Shown here one piece after another: positions 1 to 13,600 of a stretch of 64,000 nucleotides of DNA (position 1 is the first letter of the stretch; each line of letters opens with the position of its first letter). The stretch covers positions 310,001 to 374,000 of the forward strand of contig NTMA01000010.1 of NCBI GenBank assembly GCA_002917075.1, in the 5' to 3' direction. This DNA comes from Hawksworthiomyces lignivorus. Lineage: Eukaryota > Ascomycota > Sordariomycetes > Ophiostomatales > Ophiostomataceae. The notes beneath the pieces were generated by a model. The model had not been told where the DNA came from and did no database searches. It was given only the letters and a program-made list of their open reading frames with translations. The translations under genes were made by a program, and so were the position numbers.

Positions 1-3000
1 GACATCGTTGGTGACCGATAGGAGCATGGCACACGCTTGTCGTGTGCATTTTCGTCGTACTCCGTAGAGGAGGGGGGATTGCCGGCACTGCCATTCGTAT
101 AGCCCATGCTGCGAATACAATTCACGCTCTCCTACTTCGTAAGCGTATCTCATGTTGTTGTAGCGTGACTGTTAGCGTGTGGAGACCCAAATTGTTCCCA
201 AAAGAATAGTGGCTTCAAAAGCGCCAGGGTTTAGCGTCGCCTGTCTCTTGCAATTGGCTGAAGATTCAGGGGAAATAGCCAAACAAGGCAAGAGCGAGTA
301 GATCAATACCAGGGGTACTTCCCACCAGGCTGTTTTTCGGACGAGTCCCAGTACCGCGTTAAGGCGTCTTTTCCCTTCTTTTCGTTTGTACGTGTACGGG
401 TAGCTGCGAAGGCAAAAAAGGGGAAGAAAAGGAAGAGAGGGAAAAAGAAAGAAGGAAGGTAGGAAAAAGTATGCCACTTACATCATATAGTGCAACAGCC
501 GAAGGCATTTATTTTGACTTCTTACGTGTACTTCTTGGCTTACGAGCACTTCCACCTACTCGTATAACACATCTATTTGTATTCTTCTACGTCTAAAGGT
601 GCTACGTATTAGCACGCAAAACAAACGCTACACATGGCCTAGCCATTCGCATACCGCAAAACAACTGGCTCTTCGTTGCCAGACAAAACTTGCACACGAG
701 AGTCCTCTCTGTCTGATAGCAGGACTGTATGACTGCTAATGAGAGGTGCCTGGACCTCCTCTTCATTTTATTTTTTACTTTTTTGTCATTTTTTTTCCTT
801 CATATGTTGTTATTTATTTATTTATTTGTGTCCCTCCACCCCCCTGAGCTTTGATGTTAGGCGAGGGATCGAAAAAAGTGGAAGGGGAACCCCAGTCAAA
901 TTAATCACGTACGTACAAACAGTTGCGCTATCCGCACTCGTAGCTGCATGTGCGAATACTCCGTGCTTTCCACTCGAAGTTGAATTACTCCGTAGTCTCG
1001 CATCTTTTGCCTCTTTCCTCGCCTAGCCTAGCTGTTGCTTTCCCTCTCCTTGTCGTAAGATATGCACCTGGAAACTACTCGTACTGTATGTATGGCACGA
1101 AGTACAATCTTTCTTTTTCATGGTGACTGAGTTTATCTGTCGTCTCATCTTCATGTCTTGTTTTCTCTGTTTGTATTTTCTCTTCTATCGTTTTGATTGC
1201 TAGCTATTTGCGCACACTCCTTTACTTCTCCGCCCTTCGACCATTGCAATCGTTTTGCTTTGCGTTGCTTTGGCCTTTTCTCTATTCTTTCCTTCATTGC
1301 CTTTCGTTTCAAAGCCGGTGTACTTTCGCGTTTGGCGCAACTCCCGGCTCTCTTTTCAATTCACGCTCCTTTTCACCTTGCTGCTCACCGTCTTGACGAC
1401 AAAACCAACAAATTGGATAACTTTATACACCACCACATCTACAGAAACAAAACAAAACGAACAGACACATAAGCTACGAACCACAAGTTCAATTGCAGCT
1501 TTGATTTCCTAATATTTCTCGAGAACACCACCCTTTCAACCCAACCGCGCATCATCCTCACATCCTCTAGCAGGAGAACGTGAGGAAAGGACAGAAGATA
1601 GATCGAAAATAGCCAGGAAAAAGGAACGGATGCGTACGCCGGTACCCATCCCACTGCGACAGCAAAGCACAGCCAACGTCTCTTGATTGATTGTCCGCTT
1701 GATCTTCACGGCTCTATTTTAGACTCCATCCAAAGGTCGGTGACACCTTGGCATCTAAGACATTGTCTCTTCTTTTCCTGCCATCCCCTTTTGCCTTATC
1801 CGTCCCGCATTCCTGAAACACCAAGGTCTTCTATCTTCCTTCTTCTACTGTACGAAGTAAGTGAGGACTATTCACGCATAGAGGTTCACCTACGGTCCCA
1901 TCCTCTTCCCTACTGTGTTAGGATGACGACTATTTCTCACCTCTTCTCCGTTCACCCTTCTGTCTATGGTTTCTGTGTTACGGGCACGCTTGGTGCTAGA
2001 TACATGATGTCTCCTTCCCACTGCGTTTGCATGTCTCTCTTGTCCTGCATTGTATTTCTTCCTGTCCAGCTGTGGATATCCAACGACATCACCGTATCTC
2101 TCTTATTTTGCCTCTTCTCTTTTTGCTCTTTTTGAGTTGCTTTTGGAAGTTTCTGGCATCCTATTTGCTTCTTTTCTAAAAGCCTATTTTACTTAATGCT
2201 AACGAGTTGAAAAGGCCCAGCCCCGAAACGCAAAGGGTACGTGATCTCCTCTATGACCACCACAACCTGCGACCCGGTTGATTTCACACCCCTCCCCTTT
2301 TTCTCCACCCCCTTTTTGTTTTTCTTGTCTCCCTCTTGATAACACAGACACCACATTCACACAAAAAGTGCATCATAGCGGGCTTTTGGCCGAAGCGAGT
2401 TTTTCTCTCCCCTCGGTCTAAGGTCACTGCTTTTTTGTATGCGCTAGAGAAGATAGCCTACTGTGGGATCTGTTGTAGCCCTTCCTGCACGACGTGTCTA
2501 CCTACATACTTCCCCTACCTTTATCGTCTTTACCTATACCTCCATGCAGATGTTGCATACTTAGAAAGTATACACCCTATATTTTCCTCCTTGAATCCTC
2601 TTCCTTTGCTACCGTGCGGAGTAGTGCGGCTTGTCTGGATCAAGAAACGGCCTCCTGCAACGAGTGGGGGACATGCTGTGGAGACGTATGTTAGAGAGTC
2701 CCCAGCCGTATGTCCTTGCCATCAGCAAAGGAGAAGCAGACCAGCAGATGGAAAGCACAATAGGCGAGGCTTGAAGAAAAGAGGATTAAACCTTGTCGTC
2801 TCAAACTCAATACGCCTTCACAATTACCTTTCCCCCTTCCCACATCGTCCGGCTCTTTCTCACCCCCTTAACGCCTGACTCTCTATTCACGTTCTCTCGT
2901 ACTTACTCTTTTTCTCAGACAGCCTGCCGTTCGATTGACTTCTTACTGGGCTCATTTTCTCTCCTTCCGCTTCGTCTTCGCCTTTGTTTCCGAACTCTGG

Positions 3001-3629
3001 AACGCTTCGGATTAATCTTCTAATTTCTCGTTCATTTTTCGTCTCCCTCCGTTGTCTCTTTCTTCCCTTTTCAGTTGTCATCAATCTGCCTTGGACAGGC
3101 GACAGCAATATCCATCCATTCACTTGTTTACGGCCATTCCCTCTTACTCTTTTTCTCAGCTTCCGGATTCTTTTTCTCGTACGACTGTATTTTTATCATC
3201 TTTTGCCTTCTTCTCAGTCACTTCTTATTCGGTCCTTTCTAGCATCTCCTTTGTCTCTTCCGTCATCCTATCTCGCGTTCTCTTCTCTCCGTCTCCGCAA
3301 CTAAGCTCTGTATTCGTGCTCGAGCCAATCCTTCACCGAATGAGCCTAGGGATTGAGTGAGCGGTTTAATTCTGGTGCATACCGATTGTTTTCTAAGTAC
3401 TCGCCATCGCAAGGAATTTCATCACTACTAGCAGCCCTGGACCTGCGGCCGAAGACCTGTATATGCTGTGCACGACTTAGGACGGGGCGAAAAGGATTGC
3501 TACGCAGATAACACAGAATTGGACACTCGCAAGATTCATCGGGCAGGAGGACAGTGGAGGAAAGGTTTGCCCGAAGGAGGAAATTTGGGATAAAAGACAT
3601 TTGTGCTCCTGGGGAGCGGCAGTCTTTCA
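1..3629. other. Gene-free stretch and long CT-rich leader upstream of the EGF-domain gene
   Basis: No recognisable gene was found on either strand. From about 1020 to 3340 the plus strand is strongly pyrimidine-rich (runs of TCTTTC, CCTTTC), as is common for promoters and 5' leaders of ascomycete genes. Because the CT bias depletes stop codons, several open frames of 100-180 codons occur here (for example 1683-2135 and 2336-2878), but they show no domain or coding-like composition and I treat them as chance. The left end may hold the 3' flank of a gene outside the window. Confidence 0.5.
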
Positions 3630-6600
3630 ATGAGTTACCCTCAAAATGTGGAAGATATGGACCGACCATCAACCGGAGGATCCATTCGCCGCGCCAGAGA
3701 GCGGGCTGAGGCTGGCGTGCCTCGTGAAGACTTCTCTGCTTTTGCAAGACGAATGGCTCAAACACCTCAATCACAACAGCAACAACAACTACCAGAGCAG
3801 ATAACCCAGCGGATCGCAATTCCAATATCAGCAAGGAGACAGCTTGCGGGCGAGCCGGGCCCATCATCACCACCATCTAGTACAACTACCCGCATACCAA
3901 TAGCGAAACCCCAGGCGCCGGCCAGCTTACAAACCAAAGATGGGCAAATTGGTGTGGCCATATCGAGGCCCACGCCGGCACCCCAGTGGCCATTACCGGG
4001 GCCGTTAGCAGGACCATCTACTTCCAATGACGCTGAACCGTATCGCCCGCCGCCAGGACGCTCTCAGCCGCCGCAGCGGCCCCCACGGCCAAGTAGGGTT
4101 CCTTCAATCCTCGACAGCTCCAAGATTCAGGACCCAACACCAACAGTTTTCCCGTACAACACTGTTACCCAAGCTGGAGGACAAAATGCCGCCTTACTGG
4201 CACCAGGAGGGTTGTCAAACGGAAACCGCGAATCCGATATATCGTTGGCTCAGCAGTCGACAAACTCATCCACATCTAGACCGTCCACAATCTCGTCTGT
4301 CGGCTCAATTCCTGATTTCCCTGTACCAGTAGCCGTTCCTGCTGCCGTGCCAGTACCGGCCCCAGTGCCTGCTATACCACCACCGCGGCGAAGCGTCAAC
4401 TTGGGTCCTCCGCCGTCAGCACGTCGCGGTGCATCATCCTTTTATTCCAATGCGTCTTATGTGTCTCCTATTCCAGAAGAAAGCCCGCGGTCTCGATCAC
4501 ATGCTTCCTTTGCATCAAGCGCTGCTATGCCTGAGAGCTGGGGCTCTTCCTCTTCAATAGTGATGAGCCCTAATTATGGTGATGTCCCATCATACTATGA
4601 GGATATTCCCGAAGAAAGTCGTGAATCATCAAACGTTGGTACGAACGAGGACGAGAATGGTAGCCGGAGCGGTGCTGGCAGCGCTGAAGGTGAACGAGAG
4701 GGCGACGAAAGGGGCCTCGTGCGCAGTGCCAGTATTGGTAAGCGGGCCAAGGCTGCTTTAGTCGCCACGGGACCAAAGTCCGGGACTTCGCTATCACCTG
4801 GGCCGTTCCGTGGTGGCACAGCTTATGTCGACGCCTCGTCTTCTTCATCAGCTATCACAGTTCCGACTAATAAGGCAACCGTTGGATCAGCGCTGACAGC
4901 CGACAGTGTTCTTGATGCCTTCGACGCCGCTGCTGCGACGGACCCTTCGAACCCTAATAGGCGAGCATCAATCTCGCCGCAACCTCCATTTGCAAATTCA
5001 AATTTTGAGAACATGGATTTTGGAGGACCGAGCCGGCCTTACAGCCGCTTGTCGGCTATCCGGCGGCCCCCACGGCTTGATATGGAGGCCGTACGTAAAG
5101 CAGAAGCGCGTGGGAGCTTGACCAGTTTACCTGATTTGATCCGTCGTGCCACAAGGCTGGCTGCTAGTCTCGAGCGTGGCCGCCGTCCGGCTAGTCGTAT
5201 CGACGACCTTGATATGTCGCCTGGTATGTATAGCCGGAACGCAGGCAGGGCCTCGGAAAGTAAGCTTAACATTTTTTTTTTTTTTTTTTTTGTTTTGGCA
5301 AAATTCTTTGGTAGCCACCGACTAACTTGACTTCTTTCAAGGCGAGCAAGGAAAACACCAGTCCGGCTTATCGGATATGCTGGCGGCATTCCCACCACCT
5401 GGTCAACCCAACCGTCGTAGTATTCGGCAGAGCCTTCGCGATCAAGTTGGATCTTGGCCTTTGCCTCTTAATATTAATAACATCAGCAATCGACTCAGCG
5501 GCCAACCAATTCAGGAGAGACGCGAGGAGGATGCCGAGACTAGCTCAGAGCTGACCGACCTCAAAAACCAACGGCGGCGCCAAGGACGGCGCTGCTGCGG
5601 CCTGCCCCTGTGGGGTTTCGTGTTGGTTGTCATTATTGTTCTCGTTCTGATAGCCGCGGCGGTAGTCATTCCGTTAGAGTTCTTTGTTATCCGGAAGCAA
5701 ACCTCAAAGACGTCCAATCTAGCCCAGTGCCAGAGCCAGCTGACTTGCGCCAATGGCGGCAGCAACGTTGTCTCGACACAGGGCTTTTGTTCGTGCATCT
5801 GCACCAATGGATTCACAGGCTTTGACTGCAGCGTCGCAGGCGACAACGGGTGCACGACAGCGAGCTTAGCAATGACTTCTGACAGCGCCAATCTCTCCAA
5901 CGTGACCCTTGGAAATGCGCTGCCGCGGCTAATTCAACAGGCACAGCAGAATTTCTCCGTTCCGTTGTCCGGCACGCAAATTCTCGCCATGTTTAACAGT
6001 GGAAACCTCAGCTGCGCAGCTGAAAATGCCTTGGTCACGTTCGATGGCGAGACAGTGCGACAATCCAGTGGGTCGACCGAAGTGAGTGACTTTTTTAGCG
6101 ACAAGAGCGACTCTAGCAACAGCGACAATTTTGCTTCTGTCGTCAATGGTGTGGCTGTTGTCACTGTCACAGTGGAAGCAGAGTCTTCGACGACATTTGT
6201 CCTCAAGAGGGGCAATAATGGCTTCAGCACTGTTGTGCATGCCGTGACGCAAGTTCCTCGGGCGACAGACAACTCATTCCCAACACTGTCAGGAACGACA
6301 TTGACTTTCAGTACGCAAATCACGCCTTCTATTGTGTCAGCCACTTCCACGACGACCGTGACGACAACTGTGACGCCATCAAGGACAGCTGGAGGAGGAG
6401 GCGGAGGCGGGGGATCTCCAACGACAACAGGTGGAGCAGCAGCGCCTACGTCGACATTCAAAGTGACAGAGGATACCTTGGACTTTGCGCGAGTTGCGGT
6501 CTTGTTCATTCTTCAGCAAGAGTCGCTGGCAAACGCAGAATCAGCGCAAAGCACTTTGCAGAGATTCTTCACGTTGGCCAGCGAGGGTGCTCGGGGACAG

Positions 6601-6723
6601 GGCCAAGGCGTGACAATCCAACAGGCGAGCAATTTGACACTGAGCAACGGCAACTCTGTTAACCTGGTCAATTTCCGAGTCAACGCAGCAAACGTGCTTA
6701 GTGGATCAGGCGCAACCTCATGA
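3630..6723 (+). CDS. Single-pass membrane protein with disordered cytosolic region and EGF-like ectodomain
   Basis: Two exons, 3630-5259 and 5342-6723, give a 1003-residue protein. The 82-nt intron has GTAAGC, a long poly-T run, an ACTAAC branch site and CAAG, and the phases agree. Residues 1 to about 620 are Pro/Ser/Gln-rich and look disordered, with no catalytic domain. A basic stretch (RRRQGRRCCG) precedes one hydrophobic segment at about 634-659. Six cysteines at about 672-707 follow, with CANGG and GFTGFDC spacing typical of an EGF-like fold. The remainder is Ser/Thr-rich with several N-glycosylation sequons and a run of eight or so glycines near 893. The positive residues before the segment suggest an N-in, C-out topology. 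I know such EGF-plus-one-TM proteins from filamentous fungi but not a proven function; a wall or surface adhesion or sensing role is inference. The first ATG in frame with all of this is 3630. Confidence 0.85.
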
Positions 6724-9700
6724 AAGGCCGACGATTATTTATGGACGTTTCTCCAAGATCATTTATGTGGGAACGACAATTCTTGTGTATAGTGTAGAAT
6801 TTATTCGAAGATGGTATGGGTTTAGAGAACTAGAGCTAATTTCTGTTCTGTTGTGATGACGGAGTCATGGGAAGAAACGAAGAGGATTTCGGTTTAACTA
6901 CCATTTTTTGCATTTCTATTTTCATTCGAGATACACCATTACGGCTTCTAGTAAGCTGTCGTTTGATTCAATTCTCATTACAATTACCCAATTGGTGCTG
7001 CAAGTTTGTTGCCACTGGTGACCTTTTTTTTTTTTCTTTTTTTCTTTTTTTCTGCGTACGACCTATGGCATTGGGCTTCGAGGTCCATCTGGAAGGCCCG
7101 ATAGCTGAATCGTATCCGGTCATTGAGTGTGTGCTAATTGGGTGCTCTGCCGTTCATGGGAAGGGGAAATGATGAGAGCCAAGAAACAAGATGTAAACAT
7201 TTTGTTTCAAGAAGAGGTGCGCACAAACAAAAAAAAAAGGGGGTTCCAGTATACATGGGAGGAAGTGATAGAAGAGAGAAGAGGCGCTGTCTGAAACGTG
7301 CTGGAGGGGGGAGGGGTTGAGTTCCTACAGGGTACCGCCTAGTGAAATACACACAGAAAAGCATAGAGAAGAGGAGTATACCATGTAGAGGACCAAGATA
7401 AAAGGACCAGAAACACCGGTGTTGTGACCTAACACTCGGAACCCGGTTTCGTCTCTTCTTTGTTTTTACGATTTATGACGCTGGGCTAATTTTATGCCTA
7501 GTTTCTGCGTCACTGCTGCGAGTTCCCTTGTACTCCGCAATATGGAGGGAAATAGACCCAGAAGAAGTTGTCGTTACCACAGATGGCACCTCTGTGCAGA
7601 ACCACTAGCTACCTGAGCGATTCGCCGCTGCTGCGGAAGAGATGCCCTCTCTGCAAGCCGCATATCGGTAGCCTCAAGTACTCAGCCAGCGGATGTAGCC
7701 GCGGTGATCGCTGGCTTACAGAATTGGATGTCGTCTGGGTGAATTGCATAATAACGTCGTTCGAGGCCCCTTATTCATTCTCATCTCTCTAACCGTTTTG
7801 TTGGTCCTTCGTGTCGTCTGTACCAAGCTTACCTTCGCCACCCCGGCAGAGAAGAGCTGTGGGCAAGTTTCGCAGCGAACGAAGAAAACGTCCAAGGAAG
7901 AGAGTAGAGAAAAAAAGAAGCATGGGCATGAGAATTCTCGAGTTTGTTGTTATTGTCCAAAGCATAGCCAAATTTAGCCCAACTAGCCTTTCATTAAGAG
8001 TAGTATTCTTGTCGTATTATTAAGTACTATTCTGCAGATTAACATAATGCGCGTAGGGGGAGGCTCTCTAGGGCGGTGAATTCCGAGCTATCCAGCCCTA
8101 ACAAACGAAGGTGAAGGAGTTGGTTTGAGCTGACCCCCAAAGTAATGGCCTTGTTCTCACGCATGCCTTTAATGCAACGGTCCACAGTGGCATCCACCCT
8201 TTCCAGGGATTGGTCCCCTGGCATGATGTAACACACACAATAAGAGTGAGGGAGACCGTGGTAGGCAATGCACATCAGTAGACAGCAGGTACATACTCCG
8301 TACTGTCCGAGGGTATTTCGCACGTTCGCATACGCGTATTGTGAGGTGCAAAGCCCTGCAAAACTAAAGCTGCCAAACAAAGAAAGGGCAGCGGTCGAAC
8401 CGTTGACAATCTGTCTAGCATGGTCACTGCCCATGCTTCTTCTCCCTGTTGAGATTGGGCTTTTTTCTTTTATCTCTTCTTTTTCTTTCTTGCAAGGAAT
8501 ACCTGCAGTTGATAACTTTACCTGGAGCACTCCTCTATACGAGGCAACATTATTGACGGCTTTGGAACGTGCATTTATGTGCACGAGATGCGCACACGTA
8601 GGTGTAGGAGAGAGAGCAGGTGTTCCAAACACTTGCAAGGGATAAACTCCCCGGTCCTGGCCGTCTGTGTTTACATACTGCTCTCCTTCAATTGAAGGAC
8701 AGTCAAAAGAAACGATTGTAATTTTACGCGCACTCCTTGCATCAGAGAGGAGGAAGGCGAAAAAGTGTACCATACAAACGGTAAAGATACCAACAGGCAG
8801 GTTGCCTCAGCGGCTAGCTTGGCTGGTTCAACGGTTGGTACATAGCCGACGAACATTGAGCTTGTATTCATACGAGTACTTCGCCGTATGTAGAAGACGT
8901 TTTATGATGAGCAGCTGTGCCTCTAGTGGCAGAGACAAACCCAGAGACGGCCATTTGCCAAGCCCTCATCCTCAAAGCATTGCGTGGGAGGCCACCAAAC
9001 CGAGGGACCATGAAGGCGATGAGCACCAATCGCAACAGCAGCAACGCCGGCATGCACATATTGGCGTACATTCATATTATCCTACGTGTAGGCGTCAAGG
9101 GTTCCACGAACAGACGAGAAGATAAAATTCCCAGGTTCACTTCTTTCGGGAGCTCTGTCGGAGACAAAGAGCCCTCTCGTCTTCTATCTTGAGTTCCTGG
9201 CTCGCCCACTACGTTTGTACCGCCGTCCCTAGTGGCGCTCGCTACCGTCTTTGCTTTTTTTTTCCCCGAAGCAATCGCAGGCATCACGCACCAAAGGGGG
9301 CCGTTTAGTCTGTTATTAGCGTCAACCGCCCTGCTGTCGTTGTGTAAGCCTGCGTGCCTGACCCTCCTGCACAAGCCTTCCAAGATCCACCCAATACAGT
9401 TCTTCACCCCTCCACCCCTCCACGCTGTCTACGCCGTCTGGCAGCATTTTGATGCGTACGTCGCAAGCACCAGGGCCGTCTTTCCCTCCCCTCCTCCTCT
9501 ACAGTGCCTCTGCTGCTTACTCGTCGAGGTTTCATGGAAGTCCTTTGCTTCCCCTTCGTTTTCGTTTCCGTTTCCCTTCTCTAGACGCGCATATTGCCCT
9601 GCAGCAAACACAGCATCTAATGGTCGACAGAGAGGCCAATACCCAGTAAAACCCACATTTCCCAACACCTGTTGAACCATTAACTGCATCTCCTTTCCAT

Positions 9701-10630
9701 CTGCGTTGTCGCTTCCTTCTTGGTGCTCCATTTGACGACATCCTCATTTCCTCGTTTCCCCATTCTCCCCCCATTTCCCTCACTTCCTTACTTCCTCTCT
9801 ACCTGCGAGTGGTGCGAGGAGTCTCTTGATATCAAGAACCCATATTCAGAATCCTCCAAATCCTCCAACCTGTCTTCTGTCTGTCTCTTCGGACGAGAGA
9901 CTCATTTCTGTTTCTGCTCTTGTACTCCTTTCTCGCGCGCGCAAACGGTCGCCCGAAACTGTCGATCAACATAGGCCCGAAACGCCTAAGACCGCTTGCA
10001 GTGTCTTCACTATACATGCACTACCCGTCCGGCAGCCACAGCAGCACGTCGGTTCGTCTTTTCTGCTCTTAGTTATCCCCTGCTGCGTCTTTTGTGACTT
10101 GAGATTCTGCTCAACTCTCTCCTTGGCCTGAGCTGTTCTCGCCCGCGGCACGCTCGCCTAACAGCCTTTTTCCTCTTTTCTCAACCAACGTCGCTTCAGT
10201 CCACAAACTTTCTTCATTTTAGCCGCTGACGACCGGCTCGTCATGCGACACGAAAGCTCGACAGCTTAGAGACTGTTGTTTACGCCAATTCTTTTTGTTT
10301 TGTTCTTCCAGTCTTTTTTTTTTTTTTTGCCTATTTCGACATATTCAGACTTCCTGGGCTCCCCTTCTTGTTACTCCGCGCTGTCCTCGATCCTTTGCTT
10401 GGCTTACAGAACCGGATATGGAAGCTTGAAGTCGCCCATCGACCTTCTTCTCCATCACCTCTTCTTCAGCAGCCCTCTTTCTGAAGCCTGCAACAAGGAC
10501 TAGACCTCTGGTACCTCTGGTACCTCTCTTCGTCTGCCTGGCAACGTCTTCCTCGCACCAAGGCTAGGGCACGGCATTTTTCGGGCTTGATTCCCCGTTA
10601 TTGTGCCACTCTTCTTTCCCTTTGTCTATC
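6724..10630. other. Gene-free stretch with CT-rich leader before the SKT5-like gene
   Basis: No gene with recognisable domains lies here. The last 1.2 kb (about 9400-10600) is CT-rich and probably contains the promoter and 5' leader of the SKT5-like gene; a short direct repeat of TCTGGTACC sits at 10505-10530. One open frame of unusual length (8039-8773, minus strand) is listed separately. Confidence 0.5.
8039..8773 (-). other. Unassigned 244-codon open frame, doubtful as a gene
   Basis: An uninterrupted minus-strand frame of 244 codons runs from an ATG at 8773 in DNA that is not especially GC-rich, which is longer than I would expect by chance. Against it: the predicted protein has no domain, signal peptide or membrane segment that I recognise, the base at -3 of the ATG is T (poor context), and plus-strand frames overlap it. 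It could be an orphan gene, part of a noncoding transcript, or chance. Confidence 0.15.
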
Positions 10631-13600
10631 ATGGCCTACAACGGAGGCTATGCGCCGCAGCCACAGCAGCGACCCTACAACGGGCCTGCCGCGCCGCGCC
10701 CACCGCCACAAAGACAATATCCACCTGGCCCAGGGGGACCGGCTCCGGGTCCAGGCGGGCCGGGTGGTGGCCAGTATGGCCAGTATGGAGACGAATATGG
10801 TCCTAGCGGTGGATACGGAGACGACTACGGCAACGGCGGCTATGGTGGCGGTCCGGACTACGGTGGTGGCTATGACGACCAGGGATATGGCTATGGAGGA
10901 GGACCACAGGATTATCCCGGCCCTGGCCGAGGAGGTGGCCGTCCACCCATGCCTGGCGGACGAGGCGGTCCACCACCGCGGCAGATGACCATGGACAACG
11001 GTGGCGGACGTGGGCCGTATCCGCCCCGTGGACCCGGACCAGCCCCTGGTCCAATGCGAGGAGGCTACCAGAACGGTGGTCCCCCCCCGCGCCGTCCAGG
11101 ACCCCCCGACCGGGCAAATACGTCTGATCCTCTTAGTATGTCTGAGATCTTCTGCTTTGGTTTATGGCGTTTGCCCTGCAGAGTTGCTAACAGGTACAGT
11201 GAACCGCGGTCGTGGAGCTCCACCCCCGCAGAGCCCAACCAACGGTGGATTTGGAGGCAATCCTTTCCCTCCTTTCCCCGGCCAGCAAGGAAAACCTGAT
11301 CGCTATGATGAACAAACCATCATGGACGGTGTGGCTGGAATGGACATTTCTGATAACCAGCAAAGACCGCCGCCAATGCGGGGACCAATGGGTCCTGGAG
11401 GCGGCGGTCCCAACGGTGGCGGCTATGGTGGCCCTAGAGGGGGCCCCGGCCCCTTGCAGCGGTCCTTCACACAACAAGATGGCGGATTTGACCAGGGCTA
11501 TGGCCAGCAGCCTCCGAGAGATTACCGGGAGGACAACTTTGGTCCACCCAATCGCACCATGACCATGCCTACATCAATGGATCCTATGAGCCGTCAACAA
11601 CCGCCACCACGCAATGACGGAGGCCCTTACAGGCCGTACAACGGAGGCGGACCTGGTGGACCCGGTGGACCCGGTGGACCCGGCGGACCCGGCGGTGGGC
11701 GTGGCATGATGGGACCACCAAGGCCATCAACAGCGCAAGGGGCTCGTCCGCCTCCCCAAAGAATGTACTCTGGAGGAGGAGGAGGAGGAGGAGGAGGAGG
11801 ACCAGGATATGGCAATGGCGGTCCCGGCCCGGATCAAGGGTACAACCCCCAACAACAAGAGGAGCGTCCTCCGCGGCCATCATCGTTTGACGACTTTTAC
11901 GACACCTACTACGATTCCCGCGAGAGCGGCGACTACGGCCAAGATGGCGTCTCAAACAGCCAAAATATGTCCAATTTCGATGCGCCTCCCCAGCACCGCC
12001 CACAAGGCTCGCTCGATCAGCATATGTACCAGGGCAACGGAAATGGTGCTGGCGGCCCGAACCAAGATCCGCACCAGCCCCAACGAGGACCAAACCGATA
12101 CCCAGAGATCAGCCGCACAAAATCCCAGCCTGATCTCCGACAGTCGCAAGAAGCCGTGTTTGAAATGGCTGGCGACATCCCACCCATGCCGACTCCTAGA
12201 TCAGGCGGATTCCAGCCGGGCCAGCCGCCACTGCGCCAAGGTGCGACACCACCATCCCAGGGCGGTCTCCCTTCGGGACCAGCTCCTGTGAGACAGGGCA
12301 GCGGAGCATCGGCGCGGTCCTCAAACCCTGACTCCCTTCCTGTACACCCTACTCCCGTGCGTGCGGGCCTAATTCCCAACTCGGTCGCCAACCAGCAGAT
12401 GAACGGCAAGCCAATGCCTGTCCGGAACTACAACCCCGGAGCTGGCGGCTCAATAGGTCCCATGTCTTCCGGACCCGGCCAGAATATGCCTCAGCCCATG
12501 GCGCAACCGCCAGCGCCGATGCAGCCACCGCAGCAGCCGAATGGGCTTCGACCTGGCGGCCCCGCACCAGAGCCGCCCGTGTCGCCGGAGATCCTCGAGA
12601 AGCTTCGGAACACTGTCAAGGCGGATCCTGGCAACCAAGAGGCGGCGCTGAGTCTGGCGAAGAAGCTGGTCGAAGCCATCGACGTGCTGGTGCCGACGCT
12701 TCCTGACCCGCGCACACGGACCAAGGCGCGCGAGCGCTACGCCTACGATGCCCACAAGTCCCTGAAAAAGCTGGCGAGCTCGCAGAATGCAGATGCCATG
12801 TTTTTCCTGGCAGACTGTCTCGGCCGCGGTGTGTTTGGTCAGGAGCCAGACAACAAGGAGGCGTTTACGCTGTATCAGTCGGCCGCCAAGGTGGGCCACG
12901 CTGCTGCTGCGTATCGCACGGCCGTCTGCTGCGAGATTGGCAACGAAGATGGCGGCGGCACGCGCAAAGACCCGCTCAAGGCTATCCAGTGGTACAAGCG
13001 CGCCGCCACGCTAGGCGACACACCGGCCATGTACAAGGTCGGCATGATTCTCCTCAAGGGCCTCCTGGGCCAGCAGAAGAATCCGCGCGAGGCCGTAGGC
13101 TGGCTTAAGAGGGCAGCGGAGCGCGCGGATCCGGAAAACCCGCACGCCTTGCACGAGCTGGGCCTGCTGTACGAGAGCGCCCAGCCGAACGACGTGATCT
13201 TGCGGGACGAGGCCTACGCATTCCAGCTGTTCAAGCAGGCAGCCGAGCTGGGGTACAAGTTCAGCCAGTTCCGGCTGGGCTGTGCCTACGAGTACGGGCT
13301 GATGGGCTGCGCCATCGACAGCCGCCTGTCGATCATGTGGTACTCCAAGGCGGCGACGCAGGAGGAGCACCAGTCGGAGCTCGCTCTCAGCGGCTGGTAC
13401 CTGACGGGCGCGGAGGGCGTCCTTCAGCAGAGCGACACGGAGGCCTACCTGTGGGCGCGGAAGGCAGCGGCTGCGGGCCTGGCCAAGGCGGAATATGCCA
13501 TGGGCTACTTCACCGAGGTGGGCATTGGCTCACCGGCCAACCTGGAAGACGCAAAGCGGTGGTACTGGCGAGCAGCGGGTATGTATCTCTTGTTCCTCAT

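Noticed and set aside
1683..2878. 150- and 180-codon plus-strand frames in the left CT-rich zone
   Set aside because: CT bias lowers stop-codon frequency on this strand; the peptides are Leu/Ser/Pro/Cys-rich without domains.
11182..11199. Alternative acceptors for SKT5-like intron 1 at 11181 and 11193
   Set aside because: Both keep frame, but only 11199 lies at a normal distance (about 10 nt) from the GCTAAC branch site; transcript data could overturn this.
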